From Pipra filicauda (lineage: Eukaryota; Chordata; Aves; Passeriformes; Pipridae): 64,000 nucleotides of DNA. This document shows, one piece after another, positions 63,870 to 64,000 of the stretch; within the stretch, counting starts at the first letter, position 1; each line of letters starts with the position of its first letter. The notes beneath the pieces were generated by a model. It ran no database searches, was not told the origin of the DNA, and worked only from the letters and a program-made list of their open reading frames with translations. Where the stretch lies: positions 434,001-498,000 of the forward strand of contig NW_024104438.1 in the NCBI RefSeq assembly GCF_003945595.2. The letters are read 5' to 3'. Both the position numbers and the translations under genes were made by a program.

Positions 63870-64000
63870 AGTGCCTGCTGGATTAAAGGCCTTTATCTAT
63901 TTATTTCATCCTGGATTGCAAAGGGCATTTTGTCTGTGTAATCCCCCCTCCCGACTTTTGCCCCATTCACAGAGAGAGCAGAACCTCTGAGATGAGATCA

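Noticed and set aside
1..64000. CRISPR arrays, insertion sequences, bacterial operons, riboswitches
   Set aside because: The window is vertebrate nuclear DNA. The one regular repeat array (39.9-40.8 kb) has no unique spacers.

Overview
The window is nuclear DNA from a bird. Several degraded copies of the avian CR1 retrotransposon are present, recognisable by their octamer-like 3' tails and a reverse-transcriptase C-terminal peptide. There are two multi-exon vertebrate genes with GT-AG introns, and long gene-free stretches with low CpG. The species cannot be fixed from the sequence alone. Most open reading frames in the window are chance frames. The real coding sequence was rebuilt here exon by exon.

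Layout: 1-6.7 kb has no recognised gene. 6.9-10.15 kb is FABP1 (liver fatty-acid-binding protein), plus strand, 4 exons, 126 residues, with a TATA box and a poly(A) signal. 12.48-37.26 kb is SMYD1, the striated-muscle SET/MYND lysine methyltransferase, minus strand, 10 coding exons, 491 residues. It includes a 39-nt in-frame cassette exon and has a muscle-type promoter with an MEF2-like site next to an E-box. FABP1 and SMYD1 are tail to tail. 39.6-41.1 kb, upstream of SMYD1, holds a ~970-bp tandem array with a ~21-bp unit between G-rich shoulders. 51.6-52.46 kb carries a KRCC1-like coding exon on the plus strand, divergent from SMYD1. It keeps the family's N- and C-terminal signatures but its reading frame is broken by two stops and a frame change. 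52.7-64 kb has CR1 fragments, a 52-bp repeat occurring twice, and otherwise unassigned sequence.

The order FABP1(+) - SMYD1(-) - KRCC1(+) matches, in mirror image, the order and orientation I recall at human 2p11.2. The locus is therefore probably orthologous, and the KRCC1 copy is in its ancestral place rather than being a retrocopy. The genes do not form a pathway. FABP1 acts in lipid handling in liver and gut, SMYD1 in sarcomere assembly and muscle transcription, and KRCC1 is poorly characterised.

The observations most worth checking are the apparently disabled KRCC1, the 21-bp array whose half-unit is close to one helical turn, the 39-nt SMYD1 cassette exon, and the perfect inverted repeat in the FABP1 upstream region.
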